A stretch of 64,000 bases of DNA from Myroides sp. NP-2 (lineage in GTDB: Bacteria; Bacteroidota; Bacteroidia; Flavobacteriales; Flavobacteriaceae): positions 124,001-188,000 of the forward strand of contig NZ_JACHTD010000005.1 in NCBI RefSeq assembly GCF_014145665.1, given 5' to 3'. Of the stretch, positions 43,296-54,104 are shown in pieces. Made by a program: the position numbers and the translations under genes. Each line of letters begins with the position of its first letter. The first letter of the stretch is position 1. The notes below the pieces were generated by a model, which was not told the DNA's origin, made no database searches, and saw nothing but the letters and a program-made list of their open reading frames with translations.

Positions 43296-43326
43296 CAAAT
43301 ATAAAATATGATGCTAGATTAACCAA
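43296..43326 (-). promoter_or_regulatory. Promoter of secDF
   Basis: On the minus strand TATATTTG (43296-43303) with TTGG (43323-43326) exactly 19 bases upstream, close to TTTG-N19-TAnnTTTG, 39 bases before the start codon. Confidence 0.65.
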
Positions 43327-43397
43327 TTCTTTTGGCAAGTTTATCGCTAAAAAAACGAGGATTTCCCCTTCTATTTGCTCGACGTCTTATAATAATT

Positions 43398-44333
43398 TTA
43401 TGAAAGTATGTGGTGAAGTTCTTTATTCACCTCTTTTATAGCTTCCGCACTCTTACTAAATTCTTCTTTTTCTTCTTTATTTAGAGCGATATCAACAATT
43501 TCCTCTACCCCATTTTTTCCGATGATACACGGAACTCCGATAAAGATATTTTGTTCACCGTATTCGCCCTCTAACAAAGTAGAACATGGAATTAATTTCT
43601 TTCTGTCGTGCAAAATGCTGTCTACTAATTGTGCCACAGCAGCTCCAGGAGCATACCAAGCAGAAGTTCCCAATAGTTTTGTCAACGTTGCTCCACCAAC
43701 CATGGTTTGCTTCACTACTTCTTGTTGATCTTCCACAGTCAACAGTTGGGTAACAGGAATCCCCTTATAGGTAGCCAAGCGAATTAACGGGATCATGGTT
43801 GTATCTCCGTGTCCTCCAATAACCATTCCTTCAATATCTGCCACAGGTTTGTCCAACTTTTGGCTCAAGAAATACTTGAAACGAGCGGAGTCTAAGGCTC
43901 CTCCCATTCCGATAATTCTATTCTTAGGCAATCCCGAAATTTTCAAGGCTGCCAAAGCCATCGTGTCCATAGGGTTAGTCACAATTACAAAAATAGCGTT
44001 TGGAGAAACGGTCAACGCATTTTCCATCACACTCTTTACAATAGCTGTATTCGTTCCAATTAATTCTTCGCGAGTCATGCCCGGTTTTCTGGGAATCCCA
44101 GAAGTAATCACAACTACATCACTGTTTACTGTACGTGCATACTGTTTTGTTACTCCTTTAACAACGGTGTCAAAACCAGAATTTGCAGCACATTGCATGA
44201 TGTCCATCGCTTTACCTTCAGCTAATCCTTCAGTAATATCTACTAGGACTACTTCACTAGCGATTTGCCTAAATGCGATAACTTCAGCGCATGTTGCACC
44301 AACGTTACCTGCTCCAATTACAGATACTTTCAT
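43398..44333 (-). CDS. mdh: Malate dehydrogenase
   Basis: A 311-aa NAD-dependent enzyme of the LDH-like malate dehydrogenase group, oxidising malate to oxaloacetate in the TCA cycle. The Rossmann start VSVIGAGNVGATCAE, the Asp at the end of strand two (VLVDITEG), the substrate Arg residues in GIPRKPGMTREEL, FVIVTNPMDTM, the catalytic MVIGGHGDTTMIPL and GVPCIIGKNGVEEI are all present. Length is normal. It lies between gyrB and secDF on the same strand. Confidence 0.95.
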   Translation of the reverse strand: MKVSVIGAGNVGATCAEVIAFRQIASEVVLVDITEGLAEGKAMDIMQCAANSGFDTVVKGVTKQYARTVNSDVVVITSGIPRKPGMTREELIGTNTAIVKSVMENALTVSPNAIFVIVTNPMDTMALAALKISGLPKNRIIGMGGALDSARFKYFLSQKLDKPVADIEGMVIGGHGDTTMIPLIRLATYKGIPVTQLLTVEDQQEVVKQTMVGGATLTKLLGTSAWYAPGAAVAQLVDSILHDRKKLIPCSTLLEGEYGEQNIFIGVPCIIGKNGVEEIVDIALNKEEKEEFSKSAEAIKEVNKELHHILS

Positions 44334-44366
44334 AATTAAATGGCTTTTAAGTTTACGTTAAACAAA

Positions 44367-44396
44367 AAAAGGTCAATGCAAGAGGCTTGACCTTTT
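44367..44396 (-). terminator. Terminator of gyrB
   Basis: A 10-bp stem AAAAGGTCAA / TTGACCTTTT followed by T on the minus strand, 18 bases after the gyrB stop. Confidence 0.75.
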
Positions 44397-44413
44397 CTAC
44401 TAGATATTTTTAA

Positions 44414-46363
<1,950 letters not shown>

Positions 46364-46380
46364 CTAAAATAAGTAACGTA

Positions 46381-46411
46381 CAAATATAGCTTTTTTAAAA
46401 CAATTTATCAA
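46381..46411 (-). promoter_or_regulatory. Promoter of gyrB
   Basis: TATATTTG (46381-46388, minus strand) with TTGA (46408-46411) 19 bases upstream approximates the TTTG-N19-TAnnTTTG consensus. Confidence 0.6.
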
Positions 46412-46553
46412 CTTCTCCACGCCTATTCTCCTTGTTTTTGCCTTTTAATTTAAACATTTTTGAATGGCGAAAGAAGAATTTCAAATTACAATATAAATCT
46501 GTCTTTTCACAAAATTGAAACGCTTTTCTTTTATATTGTTTTTAACACCAAAA

Positions 46554-46587
46554 AAAACAGGTGTAAACTTTCGCTTACACCTGTTTT
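46554..46587 (-). terminator. Terminator of the GreA-like gene
   Basis: A perfect 13-bp stem AAAACAGGTGTAA / TTACACCTGTTTT with T-rich tail on the minus strand, 24 bases after the stop. Confidence 0.85.
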
Positions 46588-46610
46588 CATCTATATAAAT
46601 TACTTGTTCT

Positions 46611-47060
46611 CTATTCTAAAAAGTTAACGGTAAAATCACAATTATTAAAAGAAAATGAATCGTGTAATTTACGTCCTAAAAGCGCTTTTGCAATAGGCGC
46701 ATCCATAGACACCCCCAATACAGCTCTATCCGCTATAGTAACCTTTGGCAACGCAGCCGCCAAAAACAAATATACCGTATTGACTTTTACAATGCTTCCA
46801 AATTCTACTACATCAGAATTCTTGTTTTCGTCAATTCGCTTCACCACCTCTCTCAAATCAAGGCTTTCTCTGATTTTCTTCACTATGTTTTCCTGCTCTA
46901 AATGCATCATAGACAAAGCCGTTTCGTGTTTATCCCCTGCAGAACTTTTCGCATCGGTTTGAGCGTCTTCTGCTAAATCTTCTACAATACCGCGAAGCGC
47001 GTCTATTTTATCATCTAAGCGCTGCAAAAATGTAGCCTTTAGTTCTTGTTTTAGTGTCAT
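46611..47060 (-). CDS. GreA/GreB-like protein
   Basis: A 149-aa protein often mis-annotated in Flavobacteriia as a 3-oxoacyl-ACP synthase. It has an N-terminal coiled-coil region with DAKSSAGDKHETALSMMHLEQENI, like the Gre coiled coil, and a C-terminal GreA-like domain with FGSIVKVNTVYLFLAAAL and APIAKALLGRKLHDSFSF, as in Gre factors that bind RNA polymerase. I chose the ATG at 47060, where homologues begin (MTLKQELK), over the ATG at 47111: a TATTTTTG promoter element covers 47109-47116, so the longer start would be untranscribed. Confidence 0.75.
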   Translation of the reverse strand: MTLKQELKATFLQRLDDKIDALRGIVEDLAEDAQTDAKSSAGDKHETALSMMHLEQENIVKKIRESLDLREVVKRIDENKNSDVVEFGSIVKVNTVYLFLAAALPKVTIADRAVLGVSMDAPIAKALLGRKLHDSFSFNNCDFTVNFLE

Positions 47061-47108
47061 TTCCAATTTCTTAAAATACCTTATAGGATCCCTTTTGTTG
47101 TTTGCTGA

Positions 47109-47116
47109 CAAAAATA
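47109..47116 (-). promoter_or_regulatory. -7 promoter element deciding the GreA-like start
   Basis: TATTTTTG on the minus strand, 48 bases before the preferred ATG; a TTTG lies 14 bases further upstream, shorter than the usual spacing. Confidence 0.45.
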
Positions 47117-47212
47117 GTCCAATTAAGTATCAAAAAAAATTAAAACGCAGGAATAAAACTGCTTTTAACCAAAAAAAAGTGACTTTTAACAGTAATTAAG
47201 TTGTAATTATTC

Positions 47213-49009
47213 TCAAAAATCGAATTTATAAATAGCACCCGCCATTATCTGCACACCCTGCGATCTAAAACTTCCCCATTGGTTGTACTTTTGATCTAAC
47301 ACATTATTCCCTTTTAAAAATACAGTCCAATTTTTTGTAGGTCTATACCCCATCTTTAAACTTAGATCAGCAAATCCATCCAGTGTTTTTGTCGTTTCCA
47401 CTGACCCAATTGCTGTCGTGTGCATATCGTCTTGGTTTACCAACAAATCTTTGCGTTCACCAATGTATTGTAAATCCATTCCCGCAAACCATTGATCGGT
47501 AAAATTGATTAAAGCATCAGCTCCAACTTTAATGGAAGGCAACCCCCACGCTTCTCTCGTATTTGAATCGTAGTGATTGTACTCCCCGCGAATACCCAAT
47601 AACACGGTGTTGTCTATATCAAAGCGCAATTCTCCAAACACACTAAAGGTTTCAACCTCTGCATAGGCAACATCCATCGCATTGCCATACAAATAGTCTA
47701 GTCGATTTACGTTAGAAGAAAAAGGCGTAGATCTAAACAAAGCCTTGTCATTTTCTTTGGTGTAAGACCCCTTAATATTGTAGGAAATCGTGTGATCGAG
47801 TTTTCCTTTCATCCCCACATAGAAATCATAGGACTTATCCGTAGGACGCAATCCTGCTTCTGGAGATACAAATGGATTTTGATCGACAAAATCCTTAAAC
47901 GTATTTTGCGTTAATCCCCCGTCAATTCCCGCATATGCAATCACGAGATTAGGCACTAAATTATAAGACGCCTTCACTTGGGGGTAGAAGTAAAAATTGT
48001 TGTCTGAGGTTCCGCCAATCTTTCCATTGTTGTAGTACAACCCAACACCTAATTGAAGAAAGTAATCCTCTCCCTGAAGCACAACGCTAGGTTCAGCTCC
48101 AAAATTAAAGTGCTCATCTGTTCCTTTATACGTGACAATTGCCTCGTTATTGTAATCTGCTATTCCGCCTTCATTCAAAAAGTCTTGTCTTTTGTATTTT
48201 GAACTCACATAATCAACAGCGATGTCCAACTTACCAAAAAAACCTTCGCCAAAAGCAGTTTCAATTCTCGGTTTAAACACAAAGTGATTCTCAGCGCGAT
48301 TAAAATCATCGCTAAACGAATTGAAATAAACGTCCACTCCTTTTATTGGCAGGTCTTCAAAAGTAACAGAACCGTCTACATAAAAGGACTTATACTTTTG
48401 CTTTGAGTTAATACTCGCCACTGTATTTCTAGGAAAGTCAAATTCTTCTTGCGGCAAACCATACCAATTTACGGTTTGATAAGAACCTCCCACTTCGGTA
48501 TTCCATCCGATTTTTTTCTTTTGTCCTGAGAAGTTAATGCCCCCTGTTGTTTTGGAAAAATCATCATCTAGCAGTAGATTTTTTATTCCTCCTTGAGAAG
48601 AGAAATGACGAAGAAACCCCGCGATATAGCTATCGGGATCAACTTGTCCACTTACAAATAATTCTCCGTGTATATTGGTATAGTTCCCCCCTGCAAACAA
48701 AGCGTAATTATCAAAGCGCTCTAAATTGCGTTTGGCTTCGACTTTTGCCGCTTCTCCTTTAGCAGGAACGAAGGTTGAAGCAACGGGAAAAGACGTAATC
48801 GTATACACCACCTCTTTCTTTTTTCCCTTGACTTCCTCGTCCAAATTAGGCATTTCTCTCACTTTAAACGCCTCCGAAACTGTCGCGTCATATCGTCTTA
48901 CAACATCGACAACTTCTGTTCCTAAATCACTTTTATTCTTATCTTGAGCAACCGCTGTACCAACAAATAAAACACTTGATACAAAGGTTAATATATTGAT
49001 CTTCTTCAT
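47213..49009 (-). CDS. Outer-membrane beta-barrel protein (TonB-receptor-like, no plug)
   Basis: A 598-aa outer-membrane protein with a signal peptide ending near AVAQ (residues 19-22). The body has the alternating aromatic/hydrophilic strands of a large barrel, ending KGNNVLDQKYNQWGSFRSQGVQIMAGAIYKF with a terminal Phe, as in TonB-dependent receptors. I see no N-terminal plug or carboxypeptidase-like domain, so it is not a standard siderophore or SusC receptor. It starts 25 bases after the stop of the giant TPR protein, which suggests a joint function at the outer membrane. Confidence 0.82.
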   Translation of the reverse strand: MKKINILTFVSSVLFVGTAVAQDKNKSDLGTEVVDVVRRYDATVSEAFKVREMPNLDEEVKGKKKEVVYTITSFPVASTFVPAKGEAAKVEAKRNLERFDNYALFAGGNYTNIHGELFVSGQVDPDSYIAGFLRHFSSQGGIKNLLLDDDFSKTTGGINFSGQKKKIGWNTEVGGSYQTVNWYGLPQEEFDFPRNTVASINSKQKYKSFYVDGSVTFEDLPIKGVDVYFNSFSDDFNRAENHFVFKPRIETAFGEGFFGKLDIAVDYVSSKYKRQDFLNEGGIADYNNEAIVTYKGTDEHFNFGAEPSVVLQGEDYFLQLGVGLYYNNGKIGGTSDNNFYFYPQVKASYNLVPNLVIAYAGIDGGLTQNTFKDFVDQNPFVSPEAGLRPTDKSYDFYVGMKGKLDHTISYNIKGSYTKENDKALFRSTPFSSNVNRLDYLYGNAMDVAYAEVETFSVFGELRFDIDNTVLLGIRGEYNHYDSNTREAWGLPSIKVGADALINFTDQWFAGMDLQYIGERKDLLVNQDDMHTTAIGSVETTKTLDGFADLSLKMGYRPTKNWTVFLKGNNVLDQKYNQWGSFRSQGVQIMAGAIYKFDF

Positions 49010-49034
49010 AATTACGTTCTAATTCGATTAATCC

Positions 49035-52000
49035 TTATTGTACAATAGATGAATTACTTTTCGCTTCTTGCGCTTTAATGGTATTGAGTTCTTGTTGTGC
49101 TTCTGCTACAACATCTTCAAAATCGCTAAAATTCTTAATTACACTATCCAAGATATACGTCGCTTGGTAGGCATCTTTTAAGCTGTAGAAATTTTTAGCC
49201 ATTAACAACAATCCCTTCGCTCCATAGTACTTATAAGCCGAATAATCTTTGGCTAACTTTTGAACACTTTCGTTCGAAGCCTCAAATTTATTGTCCATGC
49301 GTTTGAAATACGCATCGTAATACATCGCTTCTGCCGCTACTTCACCCTTGGCGATTTTCGCTACTTCTGCATATCCCTTTTTCGCTTTGTCAAACTGTTT
49401 ATTTGCAAAAGCAGTACGCGCAATAATTAGCTGTGCATCACTCTTTACTTTATTGTCTATTTTTGCCAACTTCAGCACTTGTTCTGCATAGTTTAACGCA
49501 TTGGTATAATCGCTTTCTTGATAGTACAATTTCATCAAATTCGACTTGGCAAATACGATATTCTGTTCTTGTGTAGCCTCTGTTTCCAATCGACTCAACA
49601 TCAACAACGCTTGATCTGTATTGTTTTCTTTTAGGTAGATTTCGGACAAACGCGACAAGCTCACCTCTACATATTCGCTTTTATTGCCTTCGGCAACAGC
49701 TAAGTAGTGTGGTTGGGCTTTTTTGAAATCACTAGATGCAAAGTACAATTGTCCCAAGTAAAAATGTGCTTGCAAGGCTTTTAATCCTTTTGGATAAGCG
49801 ACTAAGTATTTTTCAAAACCACTAATTGCAGCTGGCGTATTGTTCTGCATATATTGTTTTTCCGCAGATTCGTAGGTATCTTTATCTAATTCTAAATCAC
49901 TCACACTGACAAATGACAGCCCTTTTACCCACGCTCCATACTCATCAACTTTACCTTGATCTACATACACCAAGCGCGCATTTTGCACCGCCTCTATAGC
50001 CTCTGCACTGGTCGGGTATTTCGCTACAACTTCCTTGAATTTGACTAAAGCCTCGTCCGCTTTATTGGCGTTATAATAAATCAACCCTTGGCGCAACAAC
50101 GCTTTAGACGCATAAGCACTTTTTGGGTAATTCTTCAACAGTTGATCAAAAACCGGTGTTGCTTTTTGTGGTTGTTGCATCACAACATAGGTCATTCCCA
50201 ATTCGTATAACGCATTGTCTGTCAATCCCGATTTTGGATAGTCTTTAGTAAAAGCGATTAAATCATCTGCTTTTTTCTGAAGGCGATCAACAAATCCATA
50301 GGCCAGTGCTTTTTGGAAACGCGCATATTCCACATCCACTTTATTCGCTTCAATTACTTTGTTATACGCCTCCATCGCTGGCCAATAACTACCTTCTACA
50401 AATTGACTATCTCCCAAGCGAAGATAAGCATCAATGCGTCTCGCCTCGTCTTTTGGCGCAGTAGCTATAAAACTTTGAAATTGCTTTGCCGCATTCGCGT
50501 AGTCTTTCTGCTTGAAATAAGTATACCCTAATCCGTAATTTACATGCTTGTATTCGTCTGTATTTTTCGCTTGAGGACTTCCCATAAAACTGACATAAGA
50601 AGAAATTGCCTCAGCAAATTTGTTCATCTCATAGTTTGATTCTGCCTGCCAATAGTATGCACGTGCCGTAAACAAACCATCCTGACGCTCTACGAGCGAT
50701 TTGGTAAACATCGCTGCCGCTTGCTCGTAATTGCCTTCAACAAACAATTCTTGCCCGCGATAAAACGTCACTTTTTGATAGGCCTCTTTGTTGGCTGTTG
50801 CTTTATTTTTCTCCAACAACACCAACGCTTCTTTAAAGTTCTTTGCTGTAATATACGAGTCGATCAACAACCCTTCCATTTCTTCTCTATTTGGAGACAA
50901 CGGATATTTCTCCAAGAATCCACTAATTACTTTTGGTGCACTTTGGTATGCATTTCCAATATCATAACTCAGTTTGCCGTAATTTAGGTAAGCATCTTCT
51001 TGAATACTCGCATCAAAACGCATTTCTGACGCATTCTTAAAGGCGTTTAACGCTTGTGTTTTTTTATGGGTGTGCAAGTAACTCTCCCCTAAGTGATAGT
51101 AGGCATTTTGTGCAATAGCGTTATCGCCATCGATAATTTTATTAAATTGCTCAATCGCCTTGTCGTAGTCTTTTGATTTGTAATACGCATACCCCAATTG
51201 GTAGTAATCGGTATTGTTCCACTTGCCGTTTTTTCCTTTGTATTCCAACAAGTAAGGCAAGGCTTTATCATACTGTTTCAAGTTGAAATAACTCTCTCCA
51301 ATAATCTTAGCAAGTTCTGATTTTTCTTGGGGATTGGATTTATTAATTTGCGCTAAACCATCTGCAATCGCTTGCTCAAAATTACCCGTTTTGAAATTCA
51401 TGTCCGATTGGAAGTACCCCATTTTCTCTTTGTACTTCTCTTTGCTTTCTACTTTTTCGAACAGCTTTTTAGCATCGTCAAAATTGTCCGTATCATAAGC
51501 GATATAGCCTAAATAATAAGTCGCTTGTTCTCCCCACTCTCCATTTTGGCTTACTTTTTCCAAATACTTCTTGGCCTCTTTTCTATTCTTCATATAGAAG
51601 GCACTGTATCCTTTTTCAAAAAAGAAGCGATCGGCTACCTTTTCCGTTTCAATCACGTGGTCCTTCACTTTAGCTGCAAAATGAGCAGCTTTGGAAAACT
51701 GACCTCTTGTAAAGTAGTAATCAGTTGCTTCGATATAAGCGATATTCTGTTTCGAACTTGTTGGATAATTCACAACAAAATCGTCAATTTTATTCTCAGC
51801 TCCGCTTTGATCTAATCGAATAGCACAATTGGCAATATAATAAGCACAATCAGCCTCGATTTCTTTATTTTGGGATGTATTTTCTTTCTTAATCTTGTCA
51901 AATAATAACTGGGCCGCCAAATACTCTTGTTCATTATACAGGGCAACTGCCTGATTAAACGTCGCATTAGGTCCTGTATATACAACTGTTTGTTGTGCAT

Positions 52001-52058
52001 ACAGGCTCATCGTACCCATTAGTGCAGCTACACAAGCCAACCTATTAATTCTACGCAT
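49035..52058 (-). CDS. Giant periplasmic TPR-repeat protein
   Basis: A 1007-aa exported protein: signal peptide (RRINRLACVAALMGTMSLYAQ) followed by about 20 or more TPR units, for instance AIEQFNKIIDGDNAIAQNAYYHLGESYL and KALPYLLEYKGKNGKWNNTDYYQLGYAYY. It has no enzymatic motif. I start it at the ATG at 52058, where the signal peptide begins, and not at 52094, because a TATATTTG promoter lies at 52082-52089. It is likely a periplasmic scaffold working with the barrel encoded directly downstream. Confidence 0.85.
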   Translation of the reverse strand: MRRINRLACVAALMGTMSLYAQQTVVYTGPNATFNQAVALYNEQEYLAAQLLFDKIKKENTSQNKEIEADCAYYIANCAIRLDQSGAENKIDDFVVNYPTSSKQNIAYIEATDYYFTRGQFSKAAHFAAKVKDHVIETEKVADRFFFEKGYSAFYMKNRKEAKKYLEKVSQNGEWGEQATYYLGYIAYDTDNFDDAKKLFEKVESKEKYKEKMGYFQSDMNFKTGNFEQAIADGLAQINKSNPQEKSELAKIIGESYFNLKQYDKALPYLLEYKGKNGKWNNTDYYQLGYAYYKSKDYDKAIEQFNKIIDGDNAIAQNAYYHLGESYLHTHKKTQALNAFKNASEMRFDASIQEDAYLNYGKLSYDIGNAYQSAPKVISGFLEKYPLSPNREEMEGLLIDSYITAKNFKEALVLLEKNKATANKEAYQKVTFYRGQELFVEGNYEQAAAMFTKSLVERQDGLFTARAYYWQAESNYEMNKFAEAISSYVSFMGSPQAKNTDEYKHVNYGLGYTYFKQKDYANAAKQFQSFIATAPKDEARRIDAYLRLGDSQFVEGSYWPAMEAYNKVIEANKVDVEYARFQKALAYGFVDRLQKKADDLIAFTKDYPKSGLTDNALYELGMTYVVMQQPQKATPVFDQLLKNYPKSAYASKALLRQGLIYYNANKADEALVKFKEVVAKYPTSAEAIEAVQNARLVYVDQGKVDEYGAWVKGLSFVSVSDLELDKDTYESAEKQYMQNNTPAAISGFEKYLVAYPKGLKALQAHFYLGQLYFASSDFKKAQPHYLAVAEGNKSEYVEVSLSRLSEIYLKENNTDQALLMLSRLETEATQEQNIVFAKSNLMKLYYQESDYTNALNYAEQVLKLAKIDNKVKSDAQLIIARTAFANKQFDKAKKGYAEVAKIAKGEVAAEAMYYDAYFKRMDNKFEASNESVQKLAKDYSAYKYYGAKGLLLMAKNFYSLKDAYQATYILDSVIKNFSDFEDVVAEAQQELNTIKAQEAKSNSSIVQ

Positions 52059-52081
52059 TGATTTTCTATTTATTTTAGTGT

Positions 52082-52089
52082 CAAATATA
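52082..52089 (-). promoter_or_regulatory. -7 promoter element deciding the TPR-protein start
   Basis: TATATTTG on the minus strand, 23 bases before the ATG at 52058. Confidence 0.6.
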
Positions 52090-52238
52090 ACCATTTATAC
52101 CCTTTATAAACAGCTTTGCTTTATATTTTATTGCACAAAAAATCAACTTATTTCCACTGAATAGGTTAAAAAAACAACAGGAAAGCAAAAGAAGTAAGCG
52201 TTACAAAACGTCAACTATAGCGCGAATAACAAATTGCA

Positions 52239-52388
52239 GGTAGATAGTTAGGGGTTTGTAAGGGGTTTGTAAAGGGTTTGTAAGGGGTTTGTAAAGGGTT
52301 TGTAAGGGGTTTGTAAAGGGTTTGTAAGGGAAAAAGGCCTAAAACCCTTGTAAACCCTAACGATCCCCTTACAAACCCTTTACAACTA
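52239..52388 (-). repeat. Dispersed MITE-like repeat, copy 2 (seven 11-bp units)
   Basis: Reverse-complement of the element at 11955-12072. The shared parts agree nearly base for base, including the TAGGCCTTTTT core, the GGGGATCGTTAG segment and the AACTATCTACC end. The tandem part has seven 11-bp units in a mostly alternating pattern ending CCT or CCC, against four in copy 1, which accounts for its greater length. Confidence 0.85.
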
Positions 52389-52429
52389 CTTATCTTTTAT
52401 GTTTTAAAACTCTGACATTCCGATGATGG

Positions 52430-52445
52430 GGATTTGAATCCGCGC
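52430..52445. repeat. REP-like palindrome, second location
   Basis: GGATTTGAATCCGCGC is a short palindrome with a GCGC shoulder, like the motif at 10681-10703. Confidence 0.4.
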
Positions 52446-52471
52446 CTTGATCTAGTCCAATAAAAACACAA

Positions 52472-52498
52472 AGAGGGTGACTTATCAGAACACCCTCT
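52472..52498 (-). terminator. Terminator of the CoA-transferase gene
   Basis: AGAGGGTG (52472-52479) pairs with CACCCTCT (52491-52498). It lies about 85 bases after the stop codon on the minus strand and resembles the hairpin at 10802-10828. Confidence 0.6.
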
Positions 52499-52581
52499 TA
52501 TTTTTTCAGTCGTTTTCAACAACCTCTACTACTTTCGTTATATATCGTATTTTTTTTCTTTAGCAGGGCAATTCGCCTTAA

Positions 52582-53850
52582 CTAAGCTTTTAGATTGTCA
52601 AAATACGCTTTTAAAATTTCTTCTCTAAAATCTGGATGGGCAATTTCCGCCATGGCTGCCACTCTTTGTTTGAGGGTTTTACCATATAAATCGGCTACCC
52701 CATATTCGGTAACAATATATTGGGCATGCGCACGTGTAGTGACCACCCCAGCTCCTTGGCGCAAGTAGGGCACTATTCGATTATGCCCTTGATTACTCGT
52801 TGACGACAAAGCAATAATAGCTTTACCTCCTTCACTAAGGGACGCACCGCGTACAAAATCCATTTGTCCACCCACACCCGAATACATCTTGTGTCCGATA
52901 GAATCCGCGCAAATTTGTCCCGTCAGATCTACCTCAATAGCCGAGTTAATCGCCACTACTTTTGGATTTTTGCGAATAATTGCGGTATCGTTGACATAAC
53001 TAGACTCTTTTAAAACGATAAAAGGGTTGTTATCCACAAAATCATATAGTTTTTTCGAACCGATGAGAAAAGTAGCTAGCGCTCTTCCTTTGGCGATTTT
53101 CTTTTTCGAGCAGTCGATTACCCCGCTTTTGATCAGGTCAATCACCCCATCGGAGAACATTTCTGTGTGCAACCCGAGGTTTTTGTGGTTGTTTAATTGG
53201 GCTAAAACAGCATTTGGAATGGAGCCAATTCCCATTTGAAGTGTACTCTCATCTTCTATAAGATTGGCGACATATTTTCCAATAGTCGCTTCTTTGTCTG
53301 TAATAAGGGTTTCTTTTGAGGCATAAATCGGACAATCGCAATCCACCGCTAAATGAATCTTCGAACTGTGCAATACGCTATCGCCAAATGTACGTGGCAT
53401 TTGTGGGTTGATCTGCGCAATCACCACGCGTGCGCGTTCCATAGCAGCCACACAAGCCTCTACAGACACACCCAACGAGCAAAACCCATGTTCGTCTGGG
53501 GGCGAAACTTGAATCAAAACTACATCGACTTTCAATACACCTTTTCTAAAAAGAAGGGGGACTTCACTTAAAAAAACAGGGGTGTAAGAACCATTCCCTG
53601 CCGCTAAGGTATGACGCACGTTTTTACCGATAAAAAAGGAATTGACGTGAAAACTCTCCGCAAGTGCAGGATCAGCATAAGGCGCCTCCCCTTCGGTGTG
53701 AATGTGACAAAATTCAACATTGCGCAATTCACTTGCACGATCACTAATTGCTTTCGTTAAAATATTTGGCGTTGCAGCTGCTGCGTGGACGTATACTCGA
53801 TCCCCTGATTGAACAACTTTTGCAGCTTCTTGAGCAGTTACGTATTTCAT
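52582..53850 (-). CDS. Acetyl-CoA hydrolase/CoA-transferase family protein
   Basis: A 422-aa enzyme of the family that includes 4-hydroxybutyrate CoA-transferase and acetate:CoA-transferase. N-terminal CoA-transferase fold with SGDRVYVHAAAATPNIL; the C-terminal half has LQMGIGSIPNAVLAQL, then GLHTEMFSDGVIDL with the catalytic Glu that forms the CoA thioester, GGQMDFVRGASLSEGGKAIIAL, and VVTTRAHAQYIVTEYGVADLYGKTLKQR. It probably moves CoA between short-chain acyl groups. The exact substrate cannot be told. It is monocistronic. Confidence 0.88.
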   Translation of the reverse strand: MKYVTAQEAAKVVQSGDRVYVHAAAATPNILTKAISDRASELRNVEFCHIHTEGEAPYADPALAESFHVNSFFIGKNVRHTLAAGNGSYTPVFLSEVPLLFRKGVLKVDVVLIQVSPPDEHGFCSLGVSVEACVAAMERARVVIAQINPQMPRTFGDSVLHSSKIHLAVDCDCPIYASKETLITDKEATIGKYVANLIEDESTLQMGIGSIPNAVLAQLNNHKNLGLHTEMFSDGVIDLIKSGVIDCSKKKIAKGRALATFLIGSKKLYDFVDNNPFIVLKESSYVNDTAIIRKNPKVVAINSAIEVDLTGQICADSIGHKMYSGVGGQMDFVRGASLSEGGKAIIALSSTSNQGHNRIVPYLRQGAGVVTTRAHAQYIVTEYGVADLYGKTLKQRVAAMAEIAHPDFREEILKAYFDNLKA

Positions 53851-54104
53851 AGGTTCTTATTTTTTTTTAAAGTTAAGTATTGTTTGCTTTAATTCAAGCA
53901 CAAATTACTGATTTTTAACAAAGAAAAGAACTGATATTGATCATACTATCTTAAAAAACATCGCTTTTTACAAAAAAAACAACAAAAGGTGAATCAATCT
54001 CAAGTAAACGCAAAGCGGAATAAAAACCGGGGCATCTTTCTATTCCTCCTTTCCTTTTTTCCATAAATAAATAGTATTTTTGCTAGATAATCTCATTGTA
54101 ACAC

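Larger units (their letters stand above)
52095..52581. other. Gene-free stretch with repeats and terminator
   Basis: 487 bases without a gene, holding dispersed-repeat copy 2 (52239-52388), a REP-like palindrome (52430-52445) and a terminator hairpin (52472-52498). Confidence 0.7.
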
